The position numbers and the translations under genes are program-made. The notes below the pieces were generated by a model. It made no database searches, had not been told where the DNA came from, and worked only from the letters and a program-made list of their open reading frames with translations. DNA of 64,000 bases from Candidatus Sodalis pierantonius str. SOPE. Its GTDB lineage: Bacteria; Pseudomonadota; Gammaproteobacteria; Enterobacterales; Enterobacteriaceae. The stretch covers positions 2,294,001-2,358,000 of the forward strand of contig NZ_CP006568.1 of NCBI RefSeq assembly GCF_000517405.1. Direction: 5' to 3'. Below are positions 27,321 through 37,403 of this stretch, one piece after another. Position 1 is the first letter of the stretch. The number at the start of each line of letters is the position of its first letter.

Positions 27321-28375
27321 GGCTTTGTTGAATAAATCGAACTTTTAGGTGACTGGCGGCTCTGATCACTACATTCGTTTCAACATCAGGTCCCCATGGC
27401 AAAGCAAAAGTTTAAAATCACCAACTGGCCCGCATATAACAATGCGCTCAGGCAGCGGGGGGACCTGACAGTATGGCTTGATGAGTCAGCCATTGCTGCA
27501 TGGACTGAGAGTACACCACCTGAACATCGTGGCCGGCCGCTTCACTACACCGATATGGCCATTACCACGGTTCTGATGATAAAGCGCGTGTTTAACCTTT
27601 CGCTCCGGGCGTTACAGGGTTTCGTTGACTCGATTTTTAAACTGATGGGGCTGTCGCTGCGCTGCCCAGATTACTCTCTGGTCAGCCGGCGAGCAAAAAC
27701 CGTCGACATCAGCATAAAAACGCCAACCCGCGGCGAAATCTCACACCTGGTCATCGATGGCACCGGCCTGAAAATCTTCGGCGAAGGCGAATGGAAAGTC
27801 AGGCAGCATGGGGCTGAGAGGCGCAGAGTATGGCGCAAGCTTCATCTGGCAGTAGATAGCGCGACACATGAAATTATCTGTGCCGATTTATCGCTAAGCG
27901 GTACGACAGATGCGCAGGCGCTGCCCGGGCTGATTAACCAAACCCACCGGAAAATCAGGGAAGCGTCGGCTGACAGTGCTTACGATACGCGTTACTGTCA
28001 TGATGCTCTGCTGAGGAAAAAAATAAAGCCGCTTATCCCACCGCGAAGTGGTGCGCAATATTGGCCAGCTCGATACCATGAGCGTAACCATGCGGTGGCA
28101 AATCAGCATCTGAGCGGCAATAACGATACCTGGAAAAAGAAAGTAGGTTATCACCGGCGTTCACTGGCTGAAACGGCCATGTTCCGGTTTAAAATACTTC
28201 TGGGTGGTCATCTGAGTCTGCATGACTATGACGCGCAGGTAGGTGAGGCTATGGCAATGGTCAAAGCGCTTAACCGGATCACGTTGTTAGGAATGCCAAA
28301 CAGCGTCCGCATCATGTAACAATCGCCCTGATAGGGAGGAAGTCGTCACAAATTTCGGATTTATTCAACAAAGCG
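27321..28375 (+). mobile_element. IS5/IS903-type element, copy 3 (intact)
   Basis: 1055 bp with regular inverted ends and a perfect 9-bp duplication, inserted in phage gene A in the same orientation as the gene. Confidence 0.95.
27396..28319 (+). CDS. IS5-family transposase (copy 3)
   Basis: 307 residues with all DDE residues (VIDGTG, ADSAYD, SLAETAMFRFK). It differs from copy 2 at a few residues (VDSIFKL, FKILLGG). Probably active. Confidence 0.95.
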   Translation: MAKQKFKITNWPAYNNALRQRGDLTVWLDESAIAAWTESTPPEHRGRPLHYTDMAITTVLMIKRVFNLSLRALQGFVDSIFKLMGLSLRCPDYSLVSRRAKTVDISIKTPTRGEISHLVIDGTGLKIFGEGEWKVRQHGAERRRVWRKLHLAVDSATHEIICADLSLSGTTDAQALPGLINQTHRKIREASADSAYDTRYCHDALLRKKIKPLIPPRSGAQYWPARYHERNHAVANQHLSGNNDTWKKKVGYHRRSLAETAMFRFKILLGGHLSLHDYDAQVGEAMAMVKALNRITLLGMPNSVRIM

Positions 28376-28384
28376 ACTGCGTGT
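28376..28384. repeat. Target duplication, right of IS5 copy 3
   Basis: ACTGCGTGT, matching 27312-27320. Confidence 0.93.
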
Positions 28385-29473
28385 TGCCGAGCCGCATCAT
28401 GACGGTACGCCGCACAGCCATTTACTGATATTTGCCCGCCCGGAAGACATGCCCCGCATCCTGGAAATCCTACGCGACTATGCCATGGCGGCAGACTGTG
28501 AGGAATTACGCAGCGCCGTCGCGGCAAGCGCCCGGTTTGACGCCAAAGCCATTGACCCGGAAAAAGGCAGCGCCACCGGGTATGTTGCCAAATACATCTC
28601 GAAAAACATCGACGTCTATGCCCTGGACGGTGAAACCGACGACGAAAGCGGCAGGCCGATAAAGGAAAGCGCGCAACGCGCCACCGCCTGGGCTTCACGC
28701 TGGGGCATTCGTCAATTTCAGTTTATTGGCTGCACCCCCGTCACCGTCTGGAGGGAGCTGCGCCGCCTGAATGACAGCGAAACCGCGCACGGCCTGAGTG
28801 TGGAATTTGCCGCCTGCCACGATACAGCCAACGCCCCCGACTGGGCCGGGTACGTCAATGCCCAGGGTGGGCCACTGGTCAAGCGTGATGATCTGGCGGT
28901 GCGCACCTGGTACCAGCCCGCCGAGGTACTCAATCAGTACGGCGAGGAGATGCTCAGTATCCGCGGCCTGTTCGATACGGTCGTTGGCGGGGACTCGCCG
29001 ATCCTGACCCGGTTGAAGCAGTGGAAGATTGTGCCGAAGTTAGCCGTTGACGTGAGCAACGCGGACGCGTTGCCTCGGAGTTCTGTCGATAACTGTACGG
29101 GGGATCCAGGACCGCTAACCTCAGATTGGCGCACAACGCCACCCTTACCGCCCCCCGAGGCGGCCTTAAATACCCGCATTAAGAAAATTTATCGCCATGC
29201 AGCAGAAAAAGGCCTGGTTCTGAGTCCTGGGGACGCCCGATCTTTGGCTGAAGGTAAGGTGATGAAAATTGACGGTCAGCGTTATTGCGCCCTGGCAACC
29301 GGCGTATTGCTTTCTCGTGCGCCCAGCGCTGCTGAAAAAGCCAAAGCATTGATGCAGAGCGTCGCGCAGCTATGCAAACGGAAGGTGACATCAGGTTTGT
29401 ATAATCCCGCCGGCTAACATGACCGCCGGGCGACCTGATGAAAATATATGCAAATAAAACAGATGGATAAACA

Positions 29474-29818
29474 ATGAATATTCAAGATACTGACATGCAA
29501 ACAAAGGTGATATACATTGCCGGTCCCATGACCGGAAAACCCGATTTCAACCGGACAGCTTTTTCCCTGGCCTATGTTCGGCTATCCGCTCAGGGCGCTA
29601 TTCCACTCAATCCCGCCATGCTACCGGAGGGTCTTTCCGAGGCTGACTACATGCGCATCTGCCTGGCCATGTTGCAATGCGCCGACGGAATTTACCTGCT
29701 GGACGGCTGGCAGGACAGCGCGGGCGCCTGTGCTGAAGCGGCACTGGCTAAAAAGCTGGGCCTGGTCTTCCTCTTTCAGGCAACGCAGGCGGCCATGAAG
29801 GGGCGACCTGATGCCTGA
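29474..29818 (+). CDS. DUF4406-type phage protein (nucleoside-deoxyribosyltransferase-like)
   Basis: 114 residues with the signature KVIYIAGPMTGKPDFNRTAF, later ADYMRICLAMLQCADGIYLLDGWQDSAGACAEAALAKKLG. This is the DUF4406 pattern, a Rossmann-like fold related to nucleoside 2-deoxyribosyltransferases; the substrate is unknown. The end overlaps the next gene by 8 bases. Intact, and common in P2- and lambda-like early regions. Confidence 0.82.
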   Translation: MNIQDTDMQTKVIYIAGPMTGKPDFNRTAFSLAYVRLSAQGAIPLNPAMLPEGLSEADYMRICLAMLQCADGIYLLDGWQDSAGACAEAALAKKLGLVFLFQATQAAMKGRPDA

Positions 29819-30023
29819 CATTATCGATATTGCCAGCGAGCGGGAGGAGTTGTTCCGTGAGCGCGCGATTGCTGAAGCTCGGCGGCGTTATCGTCCGATG
29901 CCGATCACGGGCCGCTGCTACCATTGTGAAGAGAAAACGCCTGGCAATTTTTGCTGCTCGGAATGCCGGGATGATTGGGGGAAACGCCAGTATGCCGAGC
30001 GTCAGCGCGTTCGCGGCGCATAA
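29811..30023 (+). CDS. Small zinc-finger phage protein
   Basis: 70 residues: an N-terminal helix DIASEREELFRERAIAEARRRY, then RCYHCEEKTPGNFCCSECRDDW with CxxC plus CxxC-like pairs that should bind zinc, then a basic helix. It lies in the place held by TraR/DksA-like zinc proteins in P2-like phages, but the spacing differs, so a DksA role is not assured. It is coupled to the DUF4406 gene by overlap. Confidence 0.7.
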   Translation: MPDIIDIASEREELFRERAIAEARRRYRPMPITGRCYHCEEKTPGNFCCSECRDDWGKRQYAERQRVRGA

Positions 30024-30081
30024 AAAAGCTGACCAGATAGTCAGCATCATAGGCAAATGTTTAATTTGACCTGGCGTTGGA

Positions 30082-30116
30082 GGGATGAGTTATGCTCATC
30101 CCTGTAACGTTTTTTT
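30082..30116. terminator. Rho-independent terminator between convergent genes
   Basis: GGGATGAG, TTATG loop, CTCATCCC, then TGTAACG and seven T on the plus strand. It lies after the zinc-finger gene and overlaps the end of the convergent regulator gene. Confidence 0.82.
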
Positions 30117-30447
30117 AAGCCCCCGTACCTGTTCAGGGCTAAGCTCCTCAAGTTTTCTGGCAAAAAACAGAAAGACTTCTTTGGTCTGCTCATTCACCCT
30201 CATGAGATTAATTTTTATTGATGGTTGAGAAAGGTCTGCTAATTTTTTTAATTCCTCCAGCGCCTCACCCTTAATTTTAAAATGGTTGGCAATACCTTCA
30301 ATGAAAGGGGGTGGGGGCTGCGCGCTTACCCAGTTCGATCGCGGATACATAGGCAGCGCTTATGCCCAGACAATCGGCCATGTCCCTAAGCGTCATGTCG
30401 TGATCTATTCTTAGTTTTCTAAGATATTTTCCCAGATTGCTCACCAT
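30096..30447 (-). pseudogene. XRE-type HTH repressor, frameshifted
   Basis: Starts at 30447: MVSNLGKYLRKLRIDHDMTLRDMADCLGISAAYVSAIELGKR, a clear Cro/CI-type helix-turn-helix. A one-base shift in the C-rich stretch at about 30308-30315 then moves the frame. The remainder (PFIEGIANHFKI, then ALEELKKLADLSQPSIKINLMR, FFARKLEELSPEQVRGLKKTL) continues in another frame. It resembles phage or HigA-type regulators. The start codon faces the Rpn remnant; an A/T-rich spacer with probable promoters lies at 30450-30595. Confidence 0.75.
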
Positions 30448-30595
30448 GCTCTCTTCTCTCTATATTCATCCGGTATACAGAGAAGCATGGTACAAAAAAT
30501 CAACAAACATGGCTATTTTTATGCATAAAAATCAAGCGTATTTTCCGTGATAAATGTCGATGGCTGTTGCTTTCGGATGCCGCTATACTGCATCC

Positions 30596-31512
30596 ATGAC
30601 AAAAATACCTTCACATCACGACGCACTGTTCAAAAAATTCCTTGGTAATATCGAGGTTGCCCGCGACTTTCTCGCTATCCATCTGCCGCCCCATCTTCGG
30701 GAGCGTTGCGATTTTGCTACCCTTGCAATGGAGTCCGGTTCGTTTATCGAAGATGACCTGCGCGCACAGTGTTCCGATATGCTCTACTCCGTGCAGACCC
30801 CTGTGGGGAAAGGGTATCTCTACCTGCTACTTGAGCACCAGAGCCGACCAGAGAAACTCATGGCCTTCAGGCTGCTAAAGTACGCCGTCGCCACCATGCA
30901 GCGGCATCTGGAGCAGGGCAACGACACCTTGCCGGTCGTCATTCCTTTGCTCTTTTACCATGGCCGCACCTCACCTTACCCTTACACAACCCGCTGGCTG
31001 GATTGCTTTGCCGATCCTGAGCTGGCAGAATCAGTCTACAGGCAAGCTTTCCCGCTGGTTGATATTACCGCCATGCCGGATAATGCGATCTTAACCCACC
31101 AACGTGTCGCTTTGCTGGAGCTTGTCATGAAGCATATTCGCACAAGGGATATGCTGGAGTTGGCCGAAGAGATTGCACGATTGCTGAATCAGTGGACGCT
31201 GCCGCAAGAGCAGTTTCGTAGTCTGATGTACTATCATTGTCGGTCGAGGCGAAACATCAGATACCAGGCAGTTTTTGCATACCATAGCAGCACAGACACA
31301 GGATTATCAGGTGGATGTTATGATGATTGCGGAACAGTTACGGCAGGAAGGCATCAATAAGGGCATCTAGCTTGGCGAGCGGAAAGGCCGGCAGGAAACC
31401 CGTATCCAGATCGCTCGCCAGCTTATCGCCAATTGGCGTCGATCGTGCCATCGTCAGGATCTCCACAGGATTGACTGATAACGAGCTGGATAATCTGCCC
31501 AACCTACAATAA
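30596..31512 (+). pseudogene. Rpn-family PD-(D/E)XK nuclease, decayed
   Basis: Paralogue of the intact gene at 7072-7998. MTKIPSHHDALFKKFLGNIEVARDFL, catalytic Asp in AQCSDMLYSV, ExQ in LLLEHQSRPE and PVVIPLLFYHGRTSPYPYTT are conserved. A frameshift at about 31240, a TAG at 31368-31370 (NKGI*LGERKGRQ) and a further shift before GVDRAIVRISTGLTDNELDNL destroy the C-terminal third. The nuclease core could still be made as a truncated protein of about 220 residues. Confidence 0.85.
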
Positions 31513-31513
31513 T

Positions 31514-31870
31514 TCAACAAACTGTTAATGCTTCCTGATTTTCATCGATCTGTGCATGGAGCTTATTGCATTCATTATTCGCATTTTTGTTCCGTTGATC
31601 TAACCAATCAAGCACAGGGTGAATGGCAAGATGGCTGGTGAAACCGCAGTTTTTGCAGATAAGGCGATATTGGTAGTCAAGCACAGGATCGTGAGGTGCG
31701 CCGTTGGCATTAATAGTGATGTAATCCACATAGATAGGTAGGTGGCCGTCTATCGGTAGTTCCTAACCCTCACCCTCAGCGTTGCCTTGCCAGACCTGCG
31801 GTATGCTCATCTCTGAACCATGACAGATTGGGCAACGTAACTCAGAAATGCCTCTTTCGGATAAAAACAA
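31514..31870 (-). pseudogene. Zinc-ribbon phage protein with internal stop
   Basis: The frame reads ISELRCPICHGSEMSIPQVWQGNAEGEG, then TAG at 31763-31765, then ELPIDGHLPIYVDYITINANGAP and YRLICKNCGFTSHLAIHPVLDW. Paired CPIC and CKNC knuckles make a zinc ribbon like those of small prophage regulators. The start is uncertain (TTG at 31870, or ATG at 31810 after the first knuckle). The family is not recognised with certainty. Confidence 0.5.
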
Positions 31871-32235
31871 GCAAACAGGTCAGGCGAAATTTTTTCCAGT
31901 CTTGAGCGCGTTGAGGGTTGCCCGCCTTCGCCCTGATGCATATTGGTTGGCATTGAATACCTCGTAAAAATACAAAACGTGCGGCTCACTTTATAGCGTT
32001 TGGCGTTCGCCTGGCAATAGCGATACTTCTGGCGTCGCGTCCAATTGTTTGGGCTGCACAAAAGTGCACAATTTTGCACGATTTTTTCACTGCGATTTTT
32101 CCCCTTTCCGCCCAGTGCGGGCGCGGGCTGGGCCGGGATCGGCCTCTGCACAAAAAACGAAGCGAATGTCGCGCGCAGGTGACGGGGAGACAGCCCGCAA
32201 AACGGGGTGCCAAAGGTAATGCGTGGACGCGCCAT
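31807..32235 (-). CDS. Possible phage ORF (weak)
   Basis: A 142-codon frame beginning MARPRITFGTPFCGLSPRHLRATF. It resembles poorly characterised ORFs between genes A and Q of P2-like prophages, from memory only. Its last 20 codons overlap the zinc-ribbon remnant in another frame. Composition is uneven and no domain is recognised. It may be a chance frame. Confidence 0.25.
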   Translation of the reverse strand: MARPRITFGTPFCGLSPRHLRATFASFFVQRPIPAQPAPALGGKGKNRSEKIVQNCALLCSPNNWTRRQKYRYCQANAKRYKVSRTFCIFTRYSMPTNMHQGEGGQPSTRSRLEKISPDLFACFYPKEAFLSYVAQSVMVQR

Positions 32236-32420
32236 TATTCGCCGTCTGGCGGTTCTCTGTGCGTCTATGGGGCTGGGCTGGGAGGGTAAAAGGAGGGTGT
32301 CGCGTTGCGCCCGTCAGAATGGCGCTCAGGCGGTGATAGCGGGGTGTGATGCGCGGGTCGTCAGTGACGGGGGAATGCTCTGTGGCAGGCCGCGCCGGGC
32401 AGCGCGGCAGGGGGAATGGG
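32236..32420. other. Spacer before the capsid genes
   Basis: GC-rich spacer between the early-region remnants and the Q gene end. No gene, hairpin with a T-tract or repeat was found. Confidence 0.4.
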
Positions 32421-33464
32421 TTAGTCGTCTTTAAGCAGGACGTAGGGTGTGAAGCGGATCACCTCCTGCCCAAGCCAGTCATTGATGTGTTTCAGTGCTG
32501 CCATGACCGACATCAGTTCATTAATGGCAAAAACGCGCGCCGCTTTCTCGACATCGCCAAACGAACCTTTCTCGCCGGGCATGGCCCCATCAACTGCGGC
32601 GGTACGCGGTGCGCGGCAAGGATATCGTCACGCGACACCGACTTGACGTTCAGGAATTCATCCTTGGCAGTGATCTGCTGGAACGGCAGGATTTGCACGC
32701 CGTCCTTGCCGCCGCCGGGGGAATGTATCAGCAGGTTTTTGAATGCGCCCTTTCCCCGTGAATCCGCCAGCGTTTTTTTCACGACCTCCATACTTTCAAG
32801 GTCAACCTGGGTGGCACCCACGTAGATAATGCACCCGGCATGAGAGCCGTTGTCGTAATAGAGCTTGCGAAACATATCCGCCGAGTGGGACAGGCTGGCG
32901 GAGAGTAACGCCCCCAGGTATTCCGGCATGCCGTAAATCTTCTGGTTGATATCGGGATTCAGCACATGGCAAATGCTGCCCGTTCTGAAAGGGTGCTCGT
33001 CCTGCCATTGCCGAACGAGCCAGTAGGTGTCCAGATCGTTACCGCGCCGGACATAGCGGGCGGGGGCATGCCGTAACGTCAGGGGGCTGCCAAGTTGATT
33101 GCATCGCAGTTCAAGGTAGGCATTCCCGAAAACGAACCAGTCCAGCGCCAGTGCGGAGAAGGTTTGGCGGGACAGTAAAGGGTTGGGGAATAAAGCAACC
33201 CGTCAGCACGTTACGTTTGAAGTACAGCGCCGACTGATGCCATGATGTCTGCCGGGATGCCTTCGCCAGTCCGCCCCAGTCAATGGGCGTCTCGTAATAC
33301 CGGCCATTGTTCGCGCAAGCCGTGTTATCCAGCAGATCGTAATCTTCCGCCAGATAAGGGCCGTCAAAACTAAAAGCGCTCAATGCGGGATCCCTTTTTA
33401 GCGCGCCGGCGAGATCAGGATGTCTGACTGTGGTCGGCAAATTTTTTTTTCTGTTTTTCTTCAT
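32421..33464 (-). pseudogene. Q: P2-like portal protein gpQ, several frameshifts
   Basis: Head portal vertex protein. Recognisable blocks in order: HPDLAGALKRDPALSAFSFDGP, ETPIDWGGLAKASRQTSWHQSALYFKRN, MLNPDINQKIYGMPEYLGALLSASLSHSADMFRKLYYDNGSHAGCIIY, LIHSPGGGKDGVQI, ITAKDEFLNVKSVSRDDILAAHRVPPQLMG, and the end FTPYVLLKDD at 32421. They lie in different frames, with shifts near 33180, 33090 and 32590. The ATG at 33464 overlaps the P stop. Inactive. Confidence 0.9.
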
Positions 33465-35209
33465 CAGAACTCCATGGCGAATCCACCGCCGTCGTCTCGT
33501 TCCTGGCCCAGCGGTTCGTTAATAATAGCTAGCATGGTGGCCCAGGCCAGATCGCCATGGCTCACGCCGCGGGCGCGATCGATGTCATAGGTGATAAACC
33601 CGCCCGGCGTTTTTACCTTGCGCACGGCATTAAAGGCGTTAATCAGGGCGCGCTCACTGCGATCATATTCCCAGCGCCCGGCGCGTATAATCTGCAACAT
33701 CTTCAGTACCAGGGCGCGCTTGGACGACAGCGACAGGGTGTAGGGCATCGCCATCGGAAAGAATTTCTTCACCAACTGGTAAACGGCCTCGCCGTTGCCG
33801 CCCGTCACGTCAATGCCAATATGCTGTACGTGATACTTGAGGGTGAAGTTTTCAATAACCTTTGCCTGCGCTTCAAACTCCAGCCCGCGCACCTGCTCCG
33901 TTTCCACCGTGCGGAACTTGCCGCCGGGCACCAGGGGCGGCACTACCACGGATACCGCACCGCTATCGCCGTTGCCGCTGCTGCCATTGACATCGTAGCC
34001 CAGCCATACCGGGCGGTTGCCCATGGGGCGTGAGGCGAACGGCTTCCAGTCCGGCCACTCGTCGTAGCCGTCCGTCCCGCAGCTTATCAGGGCGTTAAAA
34101 TTAAAGGCGGATTCGCCATCGCGAACGAACTCGCACAGGTAAAGATTGCGAAATTCATCCTCGCTGTTTTCCTCCTGGATGTCGGCAAGACGGGTATATT
34201 CCCAACCGCGATCGATAACGTCCTTCAGGGTAACAATCTGGCGCCAGGTTTTATCCGGGCACAGCAACCCGCTGTTGAGCGCTTTCCACGACACATCGAA
34301 GGCGCTGCGCCCTGGGGCGCTTCTCGTTCCAGCGTTCTCCGGTCCAGAACGGGTAAGCCTCGTGTGTTTCGGCTGACGGCGTGGAAAAGTAGGGGCGTGT
34401 CAGTCCTGTTAGCGTTGCCATGGCTGCCGCCACCTTGCGCAGGTTGGTAAAGTTACTGACCCAGAAAAATTCATCAAAATAGAAGTTGCCCGTATACGAC
34501 TGTGCCGTCGCCGCCGACGTCCCCAGAAAATGCAGCTCGGCCCCGTTTGAGAGGATGATGCGATCCCCCCCTTTCAGGTCAACGTCCACCGCCTGCGCCG
34601 CTTTCTGGATCGTGTTTTTGAACCGGTACGCCTGACGCCGCGACGCGGACAAAAAAATCTGGTGGCGCTGCCAGGGGTGTGTCACTTCGGTCTCCAGTGC
34701 CCGCAGCAGGGCTTCCTGCGCGAAATACCAGGTTGCGCCTATCTGGCGTGACTTCAGTATCATGCGGTTGCGACAGTCTGCTTGCCGACACACCTCAAGG
34801 GAATCAAACTAGGTCCGCTGGTGTGCGGCGAGTGAGTCCATGATGTTGACCCGCAGCGCGGCAATCTGCGCCTCGCTGAAGTGGTTTTTCGGCTTGCGCT
34901 GGCGTGGCTTTTGGCGGCGTCAGCCTCTGGTCGTGGTCCGTCCGACAGTTTTTTCAGTTGCCGGGTCAACAGGTCAATCTCCTTGAAATCCCCGCCGGTT
35001 TTATCCTGCTTGCCCGTCAGCTGGACCAGGCGCGCGTCAATGGACTGGCTCACAGGCTGGACAGGCGGCGCGTTATCCCATGCGTCGTGTTTTTTCCAGG
35101 CGTAAAGGGTGTTTTGATTGATGCCCATCATGCGCGATATTTCCGCCGGCGGATAACCCTGCCAGTAAAGTTGTTTTGCCCGCTGGCGTATAAAAGCGTC
35201 TTGTATCAT
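33464..35209 (-). pseudogene. P: P2-like terminase ATPase subunit gpP, broken
   Basis: Large terminase. The start MIQDAFIRQRAKQLYWQGYPPAEISRMMGINQNTLYAWKK is at 35209. A shift at about 34905, a TAG at 34809-34811 (HQRT*FDSLEV, Trp expected), then SRQIGATWYFAQEALLRAL (Walker A region) and a shift at about 34315 follow. The nuclease part WLGYDVNGSSGNGDSGAVSVVVPP, GIDVTGGNGEAVYQL and WATMLAIINEPL runs to 33464. DNA packaging is therefore lost. Orientation is opposite to O-N-M-L, as in P2. Confidence 0.92.
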
Positions 35210-35371
35210 TGGTCCTCCCCGTTCATGACAGGCAGATGACCGCGTGCGCACGGGCGCTTGCGCCCCCTTTCGGGTCTGGCCCGTCTCCGACAACAACGCC
35301 GCATTGAGACGGCACTCAACGCTTGCCATCATGGGCAGACAGCACACACACCACTTAACAGGAATACCGAC

Positions 35372-36208
35372 ATGGCCAGCGCCGCTAAACCCGCTCGCAA
35401 AAAATTCCGCGTCGCCGTTTCCGGGGGTACCGTTGACGGGCGCGAAATCAGACCTGATCACCTCCGTGACGCCGCTGCACATTACAGCCCGGACGTTTAC
35501 GGTGCCCGCGTCAACGTGAAGCACTACCTTTCGCCGGTCCCCGGCAGCGATTTCGGCGCCATGGGGGATGTGACGGCGTTAAGTACCGAAGAGATAAGCG
35601 ACGGGCCGCTCGCAGGACGTACTGCCCTTTATGCCGAAATTGCCCCCTCCGAGCGCATGAGACAGCTCACTGAGGAGGGCAAAAAAATCTATTCCAGCAT
35701 TGAGCTGCATCCACAGTTTGCCCTTAACGGCAAGGCGTATGTGGTCGGGCTGGCGATGACGGACACCCCGGCAAGTCTGGGCACCCAGCGCCTGAAGTTT
35801 GCCGCGCAGCAGCGGGCGCAGGTGATGACCTTTAACAATCAGCAGGGCGACGCGCCGCTGTTTACCGATGCTATCGAGGCGGAATTAATCGAGCTGGCAG
35901 AACAGCGCAGTGATGAAGGCAAGCAGTGGTTTGGCCGCATCATGGCGATGATTGGCGCAGGCCGGCACAGCGACACGGCGCAGTTCAGCCAGGTGCGCGA
36001 CGCCGTTGAGCAGGTTGCGCAGTCTCACGCCGATCTGGTTGACCGCGTGGCCGCGCTGGCGCAACAGCATACCCGCGACAGGCGTCAGATCACCACACTG
36101 AACAATGAGCTGACTGCCCTGCGTGGACAATTACAGCGGCAGGATGGCGATCCGGTTTCGCGTTTTGCCGTCACCGGCCAGGCCAGTGAAACATTGGTAG
36201 ATTACTGA
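35372..36208 (+). CDS. O: P2-like capsid scaffolding protein gpO
   Basis: 278 residues (P2 gpO 284). The N-terminal protease part has KFRVAVSGGTVDGREI, YGARVNVKHYL and TALYAEIAPSERM, with the serine-protease region ELHPQFALNGKAYVVGLAMTDTPASLGT. The C-terminal scaffold helix is QVAQSHADLVDRVAALAQQ. It acts inside the procapsid and cleaves gpN and itself. ATG with AGGAAT upstream; divergent from P across a short promoter region. Intact. Confidence 0.93.
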   Translation: MASAAKPARKKFRVAVSGGTVDGREIRPDHLRDAAAHYSPDVYGARVNVKHYLSPVPGSDFGAMGDVTALSTEEISDGPLAGRTALYAEIAPSERMRQLTEEGKKIYSSIELHPQFALNGKAYVVGLAMTDTPASLGTQRLKFAAQQRAQVMTFNNQQGDAPLFTDAIEAELIELAEQRSDEGKQWFGRIMAMIGAGRHSDTAQFSQVRDAVEQVAQSHADLVDRVAALAQQHTRDRRQITTLNNELTALRGQLQRQDGDPVSRFAVTGQASETLVDY

Positions 36209-36230
36209 TCCACAACGAAGGGATAATACA

Positions 36231-37343
36231 ATGAGCTTCGCACTTGCAGGCAATGCCCGCGCGACACTTGACCGGTATATGGCGCGTCAGGCGCAACTTA
36301 ACCATGTGTCGGTCGGCGCGCTGGAAAAGCGCTTTACGGTCGCTCCGGCCGTCCAGCAGCGTCTGGAAAACGCCCAGATATTGAGCAGTGATCTGCTGCA
36401 AAAAATCAACGTGATCGGGGTAAAAGAGCAGGAAGGCGAAAAGGTGCTGATTGGCACCACCGGTCCGATTGCCCGCACTAACAGCACCAGTGACGGCACT
36501 CAACGCCGTAACCCGGCCACAGTGCATGATCTGGAAGCACGGCGCTACCGCTGCGACCAGGTGAACTACGATACCGCCATTGGCTATCCCCAGCTGGATG
36601 CGTGGGCGGGGCATGCCGATTTTCCGTTGCGAATCAGTCAGCAGATCGCCCGCCAGGTGGCCCTTGACCGCATCATGATCGGGTTTAACGGCACCTCCCA
36701 TGCGCTGATTTCCAACTTTGCCAAAAACCCGTTGCTTCAGGACATTTTACCCGGCTGGCTTGCACAGATCCGCCAGAAGGCACCGCAGCGCGTGATGTCC
36801 GATGTCACCATTTCTACACGCGACATGACCAACAAGGTGGTGGGTGAAGGCAAATACAGTAACCCGGATGCACTGGTGCAGGATGCGCGGTCGTCCCTGC
36901 TGGAGGAGTGACATAAGGAAGCCCCGGATCTGGTGGTACTGATTGGCCGCGACCTGCTGAACTCGCTGCGTCTGCCGTATATCAACACCCTGAGCGCCAC
37001 CAGTCCCAATGTTGAACTGCTTGCCGGTCAGTTGATCCTGTCTTCCGAAATGATTGGCGGTCTGCCGGTCTATGTCGCGCCGTTCTTCCCGAAAGATGCC
37101 ATGCTGATCACCGCCTTTAGCAACCTGTCGATTTACTACCTGCTGGGTGGTCTGCGCCGGTTGATGCGTGAAGAGCCGGAATACAACCGGCTGGCGGTAT
37201 ACCAGTCCTCGGTCGATGGCTATGTTGTCGAGGCTTTAGGCAAGGTGGCGCTGATTGACAAGCTGACCTTTGCTAAACCAAAGCCGCAGGAGCCGGCCAC
37301 CGATACGCAGAAAAAAGGACAGACGAGGCAGGACGGAGTATAA
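36231..37343 (+). pseudogene. N: P2-like major capsid protein gpN, in-frame stop
   Basis: 370-codon frame with TGA at 36909-36911 (LLEE*HKEAPDLVVLIGRDLL). N-terminal ARATLDRYMARQAQLNHV, LLQKINVIGV and the HK97-like body are present; the C-terminal half from 36933 is otherwise open. Capsid assembly is lost unless the stop is suppressed. The length matches P2 gpN (357). Confidence 0.92.
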
Positions 37344-37403
37344 TGCTCCCCGCTGTTGCAGAGCGGGCGGGGTGCGCCCCGCCATGAATGGAGAAGAGCA
37401 ACG

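Larger units (their letters stand above)
26186..29417 (+). pseudogene. A: P2-type replication initiator gpA, frameshifted and split by IS5
   Basis: Rolling-circle endonuclease that nicks the phage origin. Start MPQSSVVYPWNNKPLLP at 26186, two bases after dam. The frame shifts at about 26755 (ACWACNRR / PPLWNKLEKCF). The IS5 at 27321-28375 splits it just before the metal-binding HxH motif (AEPHHDGTPHSHLLIF). The catalytic double tyrosine YVAKYISKN follows at about 28585. The C-terminus ends SGLYNPAG. Without the IS and the shift it would be about 720 residues, near P2 gpA (761). Confidence 0.9.

Noticed and set aside
35258..35371. N-terminal extension of the scaffold protein gpO
   Set aside because: The added 38 residues lie in the divergent P-O promoter region and lack family similarity; the ATG at 35372 has a good ribosome site.
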